Below are positions 16,351 to 25,329 of a DNA stretch of 37,804 bases, piece after piece. The position numbers and the translations under genes were made by a program. Source of the DNA: Alphaproteobacteria bacterium (GTDB taxonomy: Bacteria; Pseudomonadota; Alphaproteobacteria; Micropepsales; Micropepsaceae); the NCBI GenBank assembly GCA_013140995.1, contig JABFRX010000125.1, positions 1-37,804 of the forward strand, given 5' to 3'. The notes beneath the pieces are model-generated. The model was not told the DNA's origin, ran no database searches, and was given only the letters and a program-made list of their open reading frames with translations. Positions within the stretch are counted from its first letter, which is position 1; each line of letters opens with the position of its first letter.

Positions 16351-16719
16351 TTAGCGGGCGAGGTCTTCCGCATAGCGCGGCTCAACCGCATCGACGCCGC
16401 GATGGAGAGCGGTCACCAGCGGCGCATTTACTTGCCGGACCGCGCCATCGACAGCTGTACGCACACACGAGCGGAAGTCCCGGGCCGCTCTGAGGTCCCT
16501 CATCGTGCTGATGTGCGGATCGCCGCCGCAAACCTGAGAAGCGGCCGTGCGGATCCGCCGGAGCAAGACCTCCGCGCCAGCTCGGTTCGCAAGGTTGAGA
16601 TCGGAGAACGTCACGTCAAGCGAGGGAACGCCGCCGCCGCTGACATCTGAAGCATTCGCTGGCGCGCCTGCCGCAAACGCAGCCAACGTCAACGCTGCCG
16701 CAAAAAGTTTGGTCTTCAT
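16351..16719 (-). CDS. UrcA family protein
   Basis: 122-residue secreted protein with a signal peptide (MKTKLFAAALTLAAFAAGAP, cleaved near ANA). The mature part has the UrcA pattern: VTFSDLNLANRAGAEVLLRR, IRTAASQVCGG, then FRSCVRTAVDGAVRQV, with two cysteines likely to pair. UrcA proteins are small periplasmic proteins widespread in Caulobacterales and Sphingomonadales, without known function. The start at 16719 is chosen because it begins the signal peptide; an upstream ATG at 16836 in the same frame adds 39 residues that do not fit. It follows pstB on the same strand, 181 bases away, but is not a usual pst-operon member. Confidence 0.75.
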   Translation of the reverse strand: MKTKLFAAALTLAAFAAGAPANASDVSGGGVPSLDVTFSDLNLANRAGAEVLLRRIRTAASQVCGGDPHISTMRDLRAARDFRSCVRTAVDGAVRQVNAPLVTALHRGVDAVEPRYAEDLAR

Positions 16720-16900
16720 GGGAGGTCTCTCTCGTCTACCGCTCGGGCGAGGATCGCCTTCGTCGGCGTGCGGGAGAGAGCCATCGCTCCACGACAATCG
16801 CACCGAGCTACGATGAACAATAAATGATGTTCGCAATGTTCACAGCAAAAGGCACGCGAAGTGGGCTTCGGCAATTGACTCGCGCAAATCGTCGCGCGGG

Positions 16901-17719
16901 CTACCCGAACCGGCCCGTGAGATAATCCTCGGTCCGCTTGACCTTGGGTTTCTCGAACATCGCCTTCGTTTCGCCGTACTCGATCAATCGCCCAAGATAC
17001 ATGAACGCCGTGTTATCGGCGACGCGCGCGGCTTGCTGCATGTTGTGCGTCACGATGATGATCGTGTAGCGGCCTTTCAGTTCGTCGATTAGCTCTTCGA
17101 TCTTCGCGGTCGCAATCGGGTCGAGCGCGGAACAGGGCTCGTCCATCAACAGCACTTCCGGATTGCCCGCGATCGCCCGCGCAATGCAAAGCCGCTGCTG
17201 TTGGCCACCGGAGAGGCCCAATGCACTTTCGTTCAAGCGGTCTTTCGCTTCTTCCCAGAGCGCCGCCCCGCGCAGCGCCGCTTCGCCCGCCTCGCGCAAG
17301 AACTTGCGATTCGTCACCCCATCGACGCGCAACGGATAGACGACGTTCTCCAGGATCGACATCGGGAACGGGTTCGGCTTCTGGAACACCATACCCATGC
17401 GCTTGCGGAGCGCGATCACGTCGATCCGCGACCCGAAGATCGGCTCACCCTCGATATGCATCTGGCCGCCGGTCCTAACCCCGTCGATCAGATCGTTCAT
17501 ACGGTTCATCGACCGCAGCAGCGTCGACTTCCCGCAGCCCGACGGCCCGATCAGCGCGGTGCACAGCCCCTTCTGCACGTCCATATCGACGTTGTAGAGC
17601 GCCTGCGCCTGGCCGTACCAAAGGCTGAAGCTCTCAACACGCAGGCTGACGCCGCTCTGCCCCTCGATCGGGTGATAGACGGTCGTCTCGAATCCGTCGG
17701 CTGTTGCTTTGCCTGCCAT
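16901..17719 (-). CDS. pstB: Phosphate ABC transporter ATP-binding protein PstB
   Basis: 272-residue ATPase driving high-affinity phosphate import. Walker [10 protein letters not shown] is at about 58-66, the signature LSGGQQQRL at 167-175, and Walker B VLLMDEP at 187-193 with the following SALDP and the switch histidine in [11 protein letters not shown]. The ATG at 17719 has a GAGGG site close by and lies 16 bases after the pstA stop; the frame is open further upstream, inside pstA, but that is not needed. In most bacteria phoU follows pstB. Here the next gene is a UrcA-family gene, so phosphate-signalling partners are elsewhere. Confidence 0.96.
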   Translation of the reverse strand: MAGKATADGFETTVYHPIEGQSGVSLRVESFSLWYGQAQALYNVDMDVQKGLCTALIGPSGCGKSTLLRSMNRMNDLIDGVRTGGQMHIEGEPIFGSRIDVIALRKRMGMVFQKPNPFPMSILENVVYPLRVDGVTNRKFLREAGEAALRGAALWEEAKDRLNESALGLSGGQQQRLCIARAIAGNPEVLLMDEPCSALDPIATAKIEELIDELKGRYTIIIVTHNMQQAARVADNTAFMYLGRLIEYGETKAMFEKPKVKRTEDYLTGRFG

Positions 17720-17735
17720 GACCCTCAAAAGCCCC

Positions 17736-19469
17736 TCAGAACTGTCCGGCGTCGTAGGTTTTCTTGAGCCGGTTGCGCACCTGTATCGCAAACGCATTCA
17801 AGAACAGCACGATGCCCACCAGCAGCAACGTCGTCACGAACACCATCGGCCGTCCGGCCTCGGAGTTCCGCGATTGAAAGCCGACGTCGTAGATGTGAAA
17901 ACCCAAATGCATAAAGCTGCGCTCGAAATGCACGAACGGCACCGTGAAGTCGATCGGCAGCTCCGGCGCCAACTTCACGACCCCCACGATCATCAACGGC
18001 GCCACTTCGCCAGCCCCCCGCGCCATCGCAAGGATGAGCCCCGTCATGATGCCGGGTGCCGCACGCGGTAGCACGATACGCCAGATCGTCTGCCACTTCG
18101 ACGCCCCGCAGGCGAGCGAGCCTTCCCGCATCGAACGCGGCACTGCGGCCAGCGCCTCTTCGGTCGCGACGATCACGACCGGTACGGTGAGCAAGGCCAG
18201 CGTCAGCGACGCCCACAACATGCCGCCAGTGCCGAACGTCGGTGTCGGCAGCTTTTCAGGAAAGAAAATCTGGTCGATCGACCCGCCCAAGATGTAACAG
18301 AAGAACCCAAGCCCGAAGACGCCGTAAACGATCGACGGCACGCCGGCGAGGTTGTTGACGCAAATGCGGATGAACGAGACCAGCGCCCCTTGCTTCGAAT
18401 ACTCGCGCAGGTAGAGCGCGGTAATCACGCCGAACGGCGCGACGGCGAGACTGAGCAGCACCATCATTGTCAGCGTGCCCACGATCGCGGGTAACACGCC
18501 GCCTTCGGTGTTCGCCTCGCGCGGTTGACCAGTGAGGAACTCCAGCCACCGTGAGGCATAGATCGACCACTTGTCCGCCAGCGACAAGTTGTTCGCCGGA
18601 AAGAGCCGCACGAGCTTCGACACCGGCAACGTCTTCGTCTGCTGGTCGATCGCTTCCAGCGTGACGGTGAAGTTTTCGTCTGTTTGCCGCAGTGCCGAGA
18701 TCTTCGTCTCAAGCGTTTTGTACTGCACTTCCAAGCGCGCGGTCTGCGCAGCGGCCTCAGCCGCAGCGGCTTTTGCCTCGCCGCTGCCTACGCCGTAATC
18801 GAGTTCGCTGCGCCTTACGCCCAGCCGAAGCGCCTCGATCTCGTGGTTGACCTCTGCGATCTCGACCTTGTCCAAACGCTCGATAGCGGCACGGCGGACG
18901 TCGGCCGTTGCAAGAGCTTCGGTCAGGGCAGGGTAGGTGGGCGCCGCAGTCCTTGTGCCGGCAAGGTTGATCTCCTTGATCCGGCCGATGAACGGGCCCC
19001 ATTCGCGCCGTTCGACCAGATACATGTCCTTCGCGAATTTAACCGCCTTCACGTCGAACGAAGGCACCCAGACGAAGTCTTCACCGAACAGGTCGTAGTT
19101 ACCGACACGGTAGAGCGTGCGCTCGGTTGCGCCGAAATTGGCGGTGATTTGTTCGCGGATCGCCTCGCTCTTGCCGGCAAGTTGCTCGGGCGAGGGCTTG
19201 TACGTTTCGCTCCGGAATTCCTCGCCGGCAAACACTTTGCCGTCGGTCATCTCCACGACGACGATCGGCGCCGGCCAAAACGTCACTGCGCCGACGTAGA
19301 TGATCAGCGCAAGGAACCCGATGATCATCGCAAGGCCGGCAACAAGCGACGCACCCATGACCCAAACGAACGGTTCGCCCATCGCGCTCAAATCGCTGCG
19401 CGGACTGCGGCGCACGGTCGAGAGCTGGGTGACAGGTGAGGTGGCGGCTGTGGTAACTGTGTCGCTCAT
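17736..19469 (-). CDS. pstA: Phosphate ABC transporter permease PstA (long form)
   Basis: 577-residue inner-membrane permease. A first helix at about 37-63 ([20 protein letters not shown]) is followed by a periplasmic domain of nearly 270 residues with a coiled-coil part ([19 protein letters not shown] and [20 protein letters not shown]). This is the DUF3333-type N-terminal extension known from proteobacterial long PstA proteins. The permease core starts near 325 and contains the ATPase-contact loop [20 protein letters not shown]. pstC ends 10 bases upstream. The long form is not rare (Pseudomonas has one), but what the extension binds is unknown. Confidence 0.93.
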   Translation of the reverse strand: MSDTVTTAATSPVTQLSTVRRSPRSDLSAMGEPFVWVMGASLVAGLAMIIGFLALIIYVGAVTFWPAPIVVVEMTDGKVFAGEEFRSETYKPSPEQLAGKSEAIREQITANFGATERTLYRVGNYDLFGEDFVWVPSFDVKAVKFAKDMYLVERREWGPFIGRIKEINLAGTRTAAPTYPALTEALATADVRRAAIERLDKVEIAEVNHEIEALRLGVRRSELDYGVGSGEAKAAAAEAAAQTARLEVQYKTLETKISALRQTDENFTVTLEAIDQQTKTLPVSKLVRLFPANNLSLADKWSIYASRWLEFLTGQPREANTEGGVLPAIVGTLTMMVLLSLAVAPFGVITALYLREYSKQGALVSFIRICVNNLAGVPSIVYGVFGLGFFCYILGGSIDQIFFPEKLPTPTFGTGGMLWASLTLALLTVPVVIVATEEALAAVPRSMREGSLACGASKWQTIWRIVLPRAAPGIMTGLILAMARGAGEVAPLMIVGVVKLAPELPIDFTVPFVHFERSFMHLGFHIYDVGFQSRNSEAGRPMVFVTTLLLVGIVLFLNAFAIQVRNRLKKTYDAGQF

Positions 19470-19479
19470 AAAGTCCGCC

Positions 19480-22128
19480 TCACAACTGCGCCGCGCGCTT
19501 GCGGTATCGCTGACGTACGATTTCAGCGACTGTGTTTATGACGAACGTCACGCCGAAGAGCACCAGCGCGCACAGGAAGAGCGTCCGGTAAAGCGTGGAG
19601 TCGCGAACCGCTTCGGGCAGCTCCACGTTGATGTTGGCCGAAAGTGTGCGCAGGCCGTTGAAGATATTGACGTCCAGGATCGGTGTGTTACCCGTGGCCA
19701 TGACAACGATCATCGTCTCGCCGACCGCGCGGCCGAGCCCGATCATGATCGCCGAGAAAATCCCCGACGCCGCTGTCGGGACAACGATCCAGAGCGCCGT
19801 CTGCCATCGCGATGCTCCGCAGGCGAGCGAACCCGAACGCAAGTACGCGGGCACGGCGTTCAGGGCGTCTTCCGAGATCGAGTAGATCAGCGGGATCTGC
19901 GTGAAAGCGAGCGCGAAAGCGACGACCAGCGCGTTGCGCTGTACAAACGTGTCGATCACCCCACCGCGCGCGTCGTAACCCAGAGATTGAAGCATCAGCG
20001 CACCGCCCCAAGCGAGGCCGAACGACAGCGCTAGAATAAGAAGCCAGCTTAAGAGTTCGCTAGTCCCGGCCACAAACTTCGATTGCTCCCGAAGGCGCAG
20101 CCGGTAGGCGCCGTTGAACAGCGGTCGCGTCGCGAGCAGCACAGTGGCGAACGATATCGGCGTCAAGAGCAGAAACAAAAACGGTTGGCCCGAGCCGGCG
20201 CCCGACGTCCACTTCTTGAAGTCGCCGCCGAAGAAAGCGACTTCGATAAGCGGCCCGAGCCGGACGCTGAGCCACACCGCCGCCGCGACGGCTAGGAAGT
20301 AGGCGACGAGCTTTGGGAACCCATCGAGCACATTCGCCACGGGCTGCGGCAAGAGCTGCCACAAGAACGAGACCGAAATGACGGTTAGCGGCAAGACGCC
20401 GAAAGCGATGACGATCGCGGCGATCCAATTTTCGACAATTGGCGACAGCACGAGCGCGGCGATGAAGCCCACTACGACGGATGGGAGCGACGCCATTAAC
20501 TCCATCGTCGGTTTGACGATGCCGCGTGTACGCGGGTGCAAAAATTCCGACGTATAGATCGCGCCAAAGAGCGCAAGCGGGATCGCAAGCATCAGCGAAT
20601 AGATTGCCGCCTTGAACGTACCGAAGATCAAGGGAATGAGCGATAGCTTCGGCTCGGGCGAGTCGGTCCCCGCCGTCGACTGCCAGACGTAGTTTGGCTC
20701 GCCGTAACCCTCGTACCAAACCTTGCCGAACAGCGACTGCAGCGTCGTCTCGGGGTGCGGGACCGAGATACCCCAAAGGATCGCCTGGCCGTTCTTGCCG
20801 ATGCCGAGGATCGCGTCGTCTTTCGGCGCGAAAACGACGGCCTGAAGCCCGTTCGCGTCGGGCGTGCCGGGAAGCCTCAGCAACGTACGGTCTGTGGTTC
20901 CGTGATGAAGCCAAATGCCGCCAGTAGCGTCCGCCGTCGCGAACAACCGGGTACGCTGGCTGACGCGGATTGCTTCGATAGCGGCCGGCTGCTTGGCGAA
21001 GTCCGCGTGCACCTTTGTCAGCACGATCCCGTCGGCGGTCAAAGGCGATTTCTTATAGACGCCGAACCAGATCGCGAGCGAGCCGTCAGACCCGCCCACC
21101 ACGATCGAACTTTCGCCGTTCAGATACGCGATCGCCGACAGCGTCACGCCGTCAGGCACGACCTTCACCGTTTCAACGAGCTTTGGATTTGCGAAGTCAC
21201 GCGTGAGGTAACGCATCACCGTCCCGTCGGCGAGCGCGATCAGCACACGGTCGCCTTGCGTATTGAGCAGAAGCGCGCGCACATCCTGCGGCGACCGGCC
21301 GAGCGGTATCGTCGCACTTGAGACGTGCGTCGTGGCCTCGCCCGTCATCATGTTGAGTTCTGTCGAGGCCTGACTAAGCCGCAGCGTCCCGGCCGCATCC
21401 AGCGTCACAAAGGTGCGTAGTGGCCGTTCCGCTGTTCCGCCGGCGCGATAGTCGGCATTGACGATCGACGTCCCGGCATCGGCGATCTGGATCGGAGCGA
21501 GGAGGGACAGCTCGACAGACGTGCGGCGGAACTGGCCCGGGATGCGGGTGTAAATCGCGTTACCGTCGGTCAGGTCGCGCGCGTCGAGTTTACGCAGTCC
21601 TTGTGGCAACGCTTGCGCCCCAATGACAGACGCCTTCAAGTCGAACCTGCCCGCGCGCACGGAGCCGTCGGCAAACGCGAACAAGATGTCGTCGCCCTTA
21701 AGCGTGCTTGCGAACGCTGTCGCTGTGAGACCGCCGAGATCGAAGCTAGCCGTTTCGAGAGGCGTTCCGGTGGAAGCGTGAAAAGCCGTTACGTGACCGT
21801 CTGCTTGCACGTCGGCCACGATCGTTTGCTGATCGTCCATTTGCGTCGCGACAAACGGCTTGCCGCTCGCGCCGAAGGAAAGCGCACGCGTTCCTGTCAC
21901 GCCCCCGGTCTCGAGCAGCGGCAAGGATACATAAATCAGGAAGACCATGATCGTGAAGACTGCAGCGATCACCGCAAGGCCGCCGACGCGGATACCGATG
22001 CGCGCGAACGCGTCGGCGAAGAGCACCGACGTCTTTGTCTTTTTGTCGCGCTGGTAAAGGACGGAGGCCGGCCGCCTACCTTCCTTCGGTTCTGATCCCG
22101 GCATTGCGTTGTCCGCCACAGCCCTCAT
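19480..22128 (-). CDS. pstC: Phosphate ABC transporter permease PstC (long form with periplasmic propeller-like domain)
   Basis: 882-residue permease, much longer than E. coli PstC (about 320). A first helix at about 47-70 is followed by some 420 residues that look periplasmic. They are strand-rich repeats (DDILFAFADGSVRAGRF, DRVLIALADGTVMRYL, SSIVVGGSDGSLAIWFGVY, DAILGIGKNGQAILWGI), a WD40/beta-propeller-like pattern. The permease core begins near 515 and carries the contact loop SEDALNAVPAYLRSGSLACGA and GLGRAVGETMIVVMATG. Long PstC proteins of this sort occur in other proteobacteria. The start could be 22128 or the ATG at 22104. Two hairpins in the 102-bp gap after pstS may lower expression relative to pstS. 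Confidence 0.93.
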   Translation of the reverse strand: MRAVADNAMPGSEPKEGRRPASVLYQRDKKTKTSVLFADAFARIGIRVGGLAVIAAVFTIMVFLIYVSLPLLETGGVTGTRALSFGASGKPFVATQMDDQQTIVADVQADGHVTAFHASTGTPLETASFDLGGLTATAFASTLKGDDILFAFADGSVRAGRFDLKASVIGAQALPQGLRKLDARDLTDGNAIYTRIPGQFRRTSVELSLLAPIQIADAGTSIVNADYRAGGTAERPLRTFVTLDAAGTLRLSQASTELNMMTGEATTHVSSATIPLGRSPQDVRALLLNTQGDRVLIALADGTVMRYLTRDFANPKLVETVKVVPDGVTLSAIAYLNGESSIVVGGSDGSLAIWFGVYKKSPLTADGIVLTKVHADFAKQPAAIEAIRVSQRTRLFATADATGGIWLHHGTTDRTLLRLPGTPDANGLQAVVFAPKDDAILGIGKNGQAILWGISVPHPETTLQSLFGKVWYEGYGEPNYVWQSTAGTDSPEPKLSLIPLIFGTFKAAIYSLMLAIPLALFGAIYTSEFLHPRTRGIVKPTMELMASLPSVVVGFIAALVLSPIVENWIAAIVIAFGVLPLTVISVSFLWQLLPQPVANVLDGFPKLVAYFLAVAAAVWLSVRLGPLIEVAFFGGDFKKWTSGAGSGQPFLFLLLTPISFATVLLATRPLFNGAYRLRLREQSKFVAGTSELLSWLLILALSFGLAWGGALMLQSLGYDARGGVIDTFVQRNALVVAFALAFTQIPLIYSISEDALNAVPAYLRSGSLACGASRWQTALWIVVPTAASGIFSAIMIGLGRAVGETMIVVMATGNTPILDVNIFNGLRTLSANINVELPEAVRDSTLYRTLFLCALVLFGVTFVINTVAEIVRQRYRKRAAQL

Positions 22129-22165
22129 CCGAGTCTAGGTAAACCCGGAGCCCCCATTCGTTACT

Positions 22166-22218
22166 GTTTGCCCCCGCAAACGAGAAGCCCCGGCGGCAAC
22201 CTACTCAGCCGCCGAGGC
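22166..22218 (-). terminator. Two hairpins in the pstS-pstC spacer (attenuator)
   Basis: In the direction of transcription, GCCTCGGCGGC (22218-22208) pairs with GCCGCCGGGGC (22197-22187; one T-G pair) over a 10-nt loop and is followed by TTCTCGTTT. A second hairpin, GTTTGC/GCAAAC with a CCCC loop, covers 22166-22181. Partial termination here would give more PstS than PstCAB, a usual arrangement for binding-protein transporters. Confidence 0.6.
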
Positions 22219-22230
22219 ATTTCAAATAGG

Positions 22231-23202
22231 CTACTCTCCAAGTCCCAGTTTCGAGCGCTCGTCCTTCGCCATGACGAACGGCATGGGATAGTAACCGTCC
22301 TTCGACGTGTCGTCTTGGCCGCTACCCGAGAGCACGAACTTCAAGAATTCCGCGCGCAGCGGATCGAGCGGCGCCGACGGGTTCTTGTTCACGTAGACGT
22401 AGAGGAATCGGGCGATCGGGTACTTACCCTGATAGGCGTTCGCTTGGTTCGGTTCTTGGCACTGTCCATCGCGCCCAGCGATCGGAATCGCACGAACGTC
22501 CGCCGTCCTATAGCCGATGCCGGAGTAGCCGATCGCGTATTTGTCCGAAGCGACGCCTTGCACAACAGCCGACGAACCCGGTTGCTCTTTCACCGTGTTC
22601 TTGTAGTCACCGTTCAAGAGCGCCACTTCCTTGAAGTAGCCGTACGTGCCCGACGCCGAGTTGCGGCCGAACAGCGAAATCGCCTTGCCGGCGTATTCGC
22701 CACCGAGGCCAACCTGATCCCACGTCTTGAGGTCCGGCGAACCGGACGAGCGCGTGATCGAGAAAATCCCGTCCACCTGCGCCAACGTTAGGCACTTCAG
22801 CGGATTGTCTTTGTTCACAAACACGGCGAGCGCGTCGACCGCCACGCGTACCTGCGTCGGGGCGTAGCCGTACTTTGCCGTGAACTGATCGATCTCTTGG
22901 CCGCGCATCGCGCGCGACATGGGACCGAACTGTGCCGTGCCCGCAATCATCGCCGGCGGCGCCGTTGACGAGCCCTTACCCTCGATCTCGATCTTCACGC
23001 CCGGGTAAATCTTGCGGAAGTCTTCCGCCCAGAGCGTCATCAAGTTGTTGAGCGTGTCCGAGCCGATCGACTTCAGCGTTCCCGAAACGCCCGAGGTCGA
23101 TTGATACGCCTTGTAGCGCGGGTCCATCGTGTCCGCCGCCATTGTCGCCCCGACCACCGCGACGCTGGCGAGCAGAGCAGCCAGTCCAAATCTCTTCATC
23201 AT
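22231..23202 (-). CDS. pstS: Phosphate-binding protein PstS
   Basis: 323-residue periplasmic phosphate-binding protein. The signal peptide is MMKRFGLAALLASVAVVGAT with cleavage near MAA. Family features are SGTLKSIGSDTLNNLMTLWA, GKGSSTAPPAMIAGTAQFGP (phosphate-binding serine/threonine loop), the SRAMRGQEI stretch and GRNSASGTYGYFKEVAL. The ATG at 23202 is chosen because the signal peptide and an AAAGGGA ribosome site start there; the frame extends upstream but the added residues are not secretory. A PHO box lies 57 bases upstream of the start. It is the first gene of pstS-pstC-pstA-pstB, read leftwards to 16901. Confidence 0.95.
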   Translation of the reverse strand: MMKRFGLAALLASVAVVGATMAADTMDPRYKAYQSTSGVSGTLKSIGSDTLNNLMTLWAEDFRKIYPGVKIEIEGKGSSTAPPAMIAGTAQFGPMSRAMRGQEIDQFTAKYGYAPTQVRVAVDALAVFVNKDNPLKCLTLAQVDGIFSITRSSGSPDLKTWDQVGLGGEYAGKAISLFGRNSASGTYGYFKEVALLNGDYKNTVKEQPGSSAVVQGVASDKYAIGYSGIGYRTADVRAIPIAGRDGQCQEPNQANAYQGKYPIARFLYVYVNKNPSAPLDPLRAEFLKFVLSGSGQDDTSKDGYYPMPFVMAKDERSKLGLGE

Positions 23203-23258
23203 CGTCCCTTTGTCCCATTGCGCTCGAATGAGCGCGACCCGATGACAACCATAGCGCC

Positions 23259-23287
23259 GTGAAGCTTTTGTGATGGCGGTGTCACAG
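23259..23287 (-). promoter_or_regulatory. PHO box upstream of pstS
   Basis: On the minus strand, half-sites CTGTGAC, CCATCAC and GCTTCAC are spaced by 4 bp, giving an 11-bp period. They match CTGTCAY at 6, 5 and 4 positions. The last half-site is followed five bases later by TATGGT, a possible -10. The position upstream of pstS is the classic PhoB target. Confidence 0.65.
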
Positions 23288-23404
23288 ACATGATTCAACC
23301 CCAACGAAGACGAGCGGCGCAGAGAAAACAGCTTAGATTTCAACGCGTTGCAAACAGCGGCATAACGCGCACCGGCTCGGTTGGTTTTGGGGAAAACGTC
23401 TCGC

Positions 23405-23461
23405 CGCACTCGCTCGGGAGCGGGGTGCGCTTGGAGCGGCAGGGGCTGCCGCCCCAAGCGC
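23405..23461. repeat. Compound hairpin between the divergent pstS and plcP-like promoters
   Basis: GCGCTTGG (23427-23434) pairs with CCAAGCGC (23454-23461); inside, after a 2-nt symmetric bulge, CGGCAG pairs with CTGCCG around a GGG loop. A weaker inverted repeat (CGCAC near 23405 with GTGCG near 23425) adjoins it. The structure is unlike a terminator because neither flanking gene ends here. It could be a REP/REPIN-type extragenic palindrome. The rest of the 479-bp gap 23203-23681 holds two PHO boxes and no gene I can support. Confidence 0.5.
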
Positions 23462-23581
23462 GGCTTTAGGCAAGGGCACAATCGCGAACGCCGACCATGC
23501 GACGAGCAGAAGAACAGCTTTCCGGTGAACCTGTTGTGACGCCTTTGCGGAATTTTTGTTGTTCCCACAACGAAAATCGGA

Positions 23582-23610
23582 GCTTCACGCATCCGACACG
23601 TATTCTTCAC
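23582..23610 (+). promoter_or_regulatory. PHO box candidate upstream of the PlcP-like gene
   Basis: Half-sites GCTTCAC, CCGACAC and TCTTCAC are spaced by 4 bp (11-bp period) on the plus strand, 71 bases before the ATG at 23682. Each matches the CTGTCAC consensus at 4-5 of 7 positions, so this is weaker than the porin box. A near-perfect inverted repeat (TTTTTGTTGT/ACAACGAAAA, 23553-23576) lies just upstream. Confidence 0.5.
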
Positions 23611-23681
23611 ATCGCGGTGCCAACGATTCTTTGCCGCTGGCTGTAACGATTCGGCCACGCGACAAGATGGGGATCGCAACG

Positions 23682-24548
23682 ATGTCGCTGGTCACGAGCT
23701 TCGACAATCAATCAGCTGAGCGCTTCTGGCCGCGGCCGGTGTCTCCAAAGGCGGCGCCGCCAAAATCGCGCCGTCACCGCACGCTCTGGATCTCGGATAT
23801 CCATTTGGGCTCACGCGGCTGCAAAGCCGAAGCGCTCTGCGATTTCCTTAGAAGCAACGACTGCGATCTCTTGTACCTTGTCGGCGACATCGTCGATGGT
23901 TGGCAGCTATCGCAACGCTGGTACTGGCCCGAGAGCCACAAGGCGGTGATCGACGAAATCCTACGAATGTCGCAATCCGGCACGCGCGTCATTTTCATTC
24001 CCGGCAATCACGACGAAGTCTTTCGCGACTATGTCGGGTTCTGCTTCGCCGGCGTCGAACTCGCGGACGAAGCAATCCATGAGACCGCAGACGGCCGCCG
24101 CCTGCTCGTGCTCCACGGTGACCGTTTCGACGGCGTGGTCACGAACGCGCGCTGGCTCGCCAGGGCAGGGGACTGGGCCCACGCGTGGGCGGTACGCGCG
24201 AACGATTTGGTGGCAGCAGCCCGGCGCGGCCTCGGCATGCCATACTGGTCGCTATCGCGCTGGCTCAAAGACCATGTCAAGGACGCGGTCGAGTTCATCG
24301 GCCGCTTCGAAGACGCAGTCGCAGAAGAAGCGCAGCGGCGTGGCGTTGACGGTGTCGTATGCGGGCATATCCACAAAGCGGAAATTCGCCAAATCGGCGA
24401 CATCATCTACTGCAACGACGGCGATTGGGTTGAAAGTTGCACCGCGCTTACCGAAGACAACGCCGGATATCTCGCGATCGTGCAGTGGAATTCGGGTTCG
24501 CTAGAAATCCCTGTGCGTAAAGCCGCTTTCGCCGACGCTGCGGAATGA
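23682..24548 (+). CDS. Metallophosphoesterase, PlcP-like phospholipase C (LpxH-related)
   Basis: 288-residue calcineurin-like phosphoesterase. All metal motifs are present: SDIHLG (D39, H41), GDIVDG (D69), GNHDE (N109, H110), LHGDRFD and GHIHKAE. Such proteins are usually labelled UDP-2,3-diacylglucosamine pyrophosphatase (LpxH-like). However, the SRGCKAEALCDFLR block after the first motif resembles PlcP of Sinorhizobium, a PhoB-induced phospholipase C that releases phosphate-containing headgroups from membrane lipids during phosphate starvation. The PHO box upstream and the divergent pst operon favour the PlcP reading. No glycolipid synthase (agt) is adjacent. The ATG at 23667 would add five residues; 23682 has the better-spaced GGGGAT site. 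Confidence 0.75.
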   Translation: MSLVTSFDNQSAERFWPRPVSPKAAPPKSRRHRTLWISDIHLGSRGCKAEALCDFLRSNDCDLLYLVGDIVDGWQLSQRWYWPESHKAVIDEILRMSQSGTRVIFIPGNHDEVFRDYVGFCFAGVELADEAIHETADGRRLLVLHGDRFDGVVTNARWLARAGDWAHAWAVRANDLVAAARRGLGMPYWSLSRWLKDHVKDAVEFIGRFEDAVAEEAQRRGVDGVVCGHIHKAEIRQIGDIIYCNDGDWVESCTALTEDNAGYLAIVQWNSGSLEIPVRKAAFADAAE

Positions 24549-24674
24549 CGCACGCGCGAAGCGGCGGGTCTCCGATTGTGACACTTGAATCCCACAGGGG
24601 TGTGGCGGCGCCGCGTCTTGGCATCGCCGCCCACTGTGCAAAACTCCACTCACAAAAAAGAAGGACGTGGGGTG

Positions 24675-24869
24675 ATGTACAAAGTGATCGTGAACGCGGC
24701 TGGCCGAAAGGAAGCCCACCACTTCCCCGACAAGCCCAAAGCAATGAACTGCGCCGTGCGCTTGCTGAAGACTGAAGGCGACGAGATCAAAGTCACGATT
24801 GAAGACGCGACTGGCATCATCTTCAACCATGCCGAAATCGCCCGCGCGAGCGAGGCCGTACGGCTTTAG
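24675..24869 (+). CDS. Small protein, unrecognised
   Basis: 64-residue soluble protein from an ATG at 24675 (GGACGTGGGG just upstream) to 24869. It begins MYKVIVNAAGRKEAHHFPDK and alternates strands and helices (MNCAVRLLKTEGDEIKVTIE, then DATGIIFNHAEIARAS), so it looks like a small folded domain and not a chance frame. No family is recognised. It follows the PlcP-like gene by 126 bases on the same strand; a GC-rich inverted repeat at about 24604-24631 lies between, so it may be a separate unit. Confidence 0.6.
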   Translation: MYKVIVNAAGRKEAHHFPDKPKAMNCAVRLLKTEGDEIKVTIEDATGIIFNHAEIARASEAVRL

Positions 24870-24957
24870 TCGCAGCTTCCCTTCCCTGGCTTGGAGCGCT
24901 CCTTGGGCAGACCGCTCACGTTGATAGGAGCGGCAGGTAGGGGCGCTCGACAAGAGG

Positions 24958-25143
24958 TCAGTCTGCAAACTGAACCGTAACCGTAAGCGTGTGTTCGCAG
25001 CTGCTGCATTTGTAGTCGCGCTCTTCGCCCCATAGCCCAGGTCGAATGGCGGTAACTTGGAGCGCGCTGGCGCATTTCGAACAGAACTTGGCACCCGTGC
25101 GTGTCTTCATCTCCAGTTCGCGCGGGTCTTTGCGCGTCTGCAT
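24958..25143 (-). CDS. Small zinc-ribbon protein
   Basis: 61 residues with two CxxC pairs, C21-C24 (FCSKCAS) and C46-C49 (YKCSSCEH), separated by 21 residues, forming a classic zinc ribbon around LWGEERDYK. Such proteins bind zinc and may contact nucleic acid or protein partners; nothing more can be said. The ATG at 25143 is used; a further in-frame ATG at 25203 would add a hydrophobic 20-residue stretch (MRHLLRWFQGIFLAG) and cannot be excluded. The gene lies downstream of the TonB receptor on the same strand, behind a hairpin. Confidence 0.6.
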   Translation of the reverse strand: MQTRKDPRELEMKTRTGAKFCSKCASALQVTAIRPGLWGEERDYKCSSCEHTLTVTVQFAD

Positions 25144-25280
25144 GGTCGTGACTTCATCGCCCGCTAGGAAGATGCCTTGAAACCAACGGAGGAGGTGACG
25201 CATAGCTGGACATAGTCTCTTCAGTCTGACCGTTCGGCCGGCCCGCTTCTCAAGGCGGCGAGCCTTCCTAGTTCTTAGGA

Positions 25281-25303
25281 GGGCGGCACAACATGCGCCG
25301 CCC
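25281..25303 (-). terminator. Hairpin after the TonB-receptor gene
   Basis: Perfect 7-bp stem GGGCGGC/GCCGCCC with a 9-nt loop, 27 bases past the receptor stop. No T-run follows (TCCTAAG), so it is a weak or Rho-assisted terminator at best. Confidence 0.45.
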
Positions 25304-25329
25304 GCCAATTTGATCGTGAAACCGCGCTC

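Noticed and set aside
16814-16846. GTTC-type repeat near 16829-16841 as a LexA site
   Set aside because: The alphaproteobacterial SOS box is GTTC-N7-GTTC; here the spacer is 5, and the flanking genes are not SOS genes.
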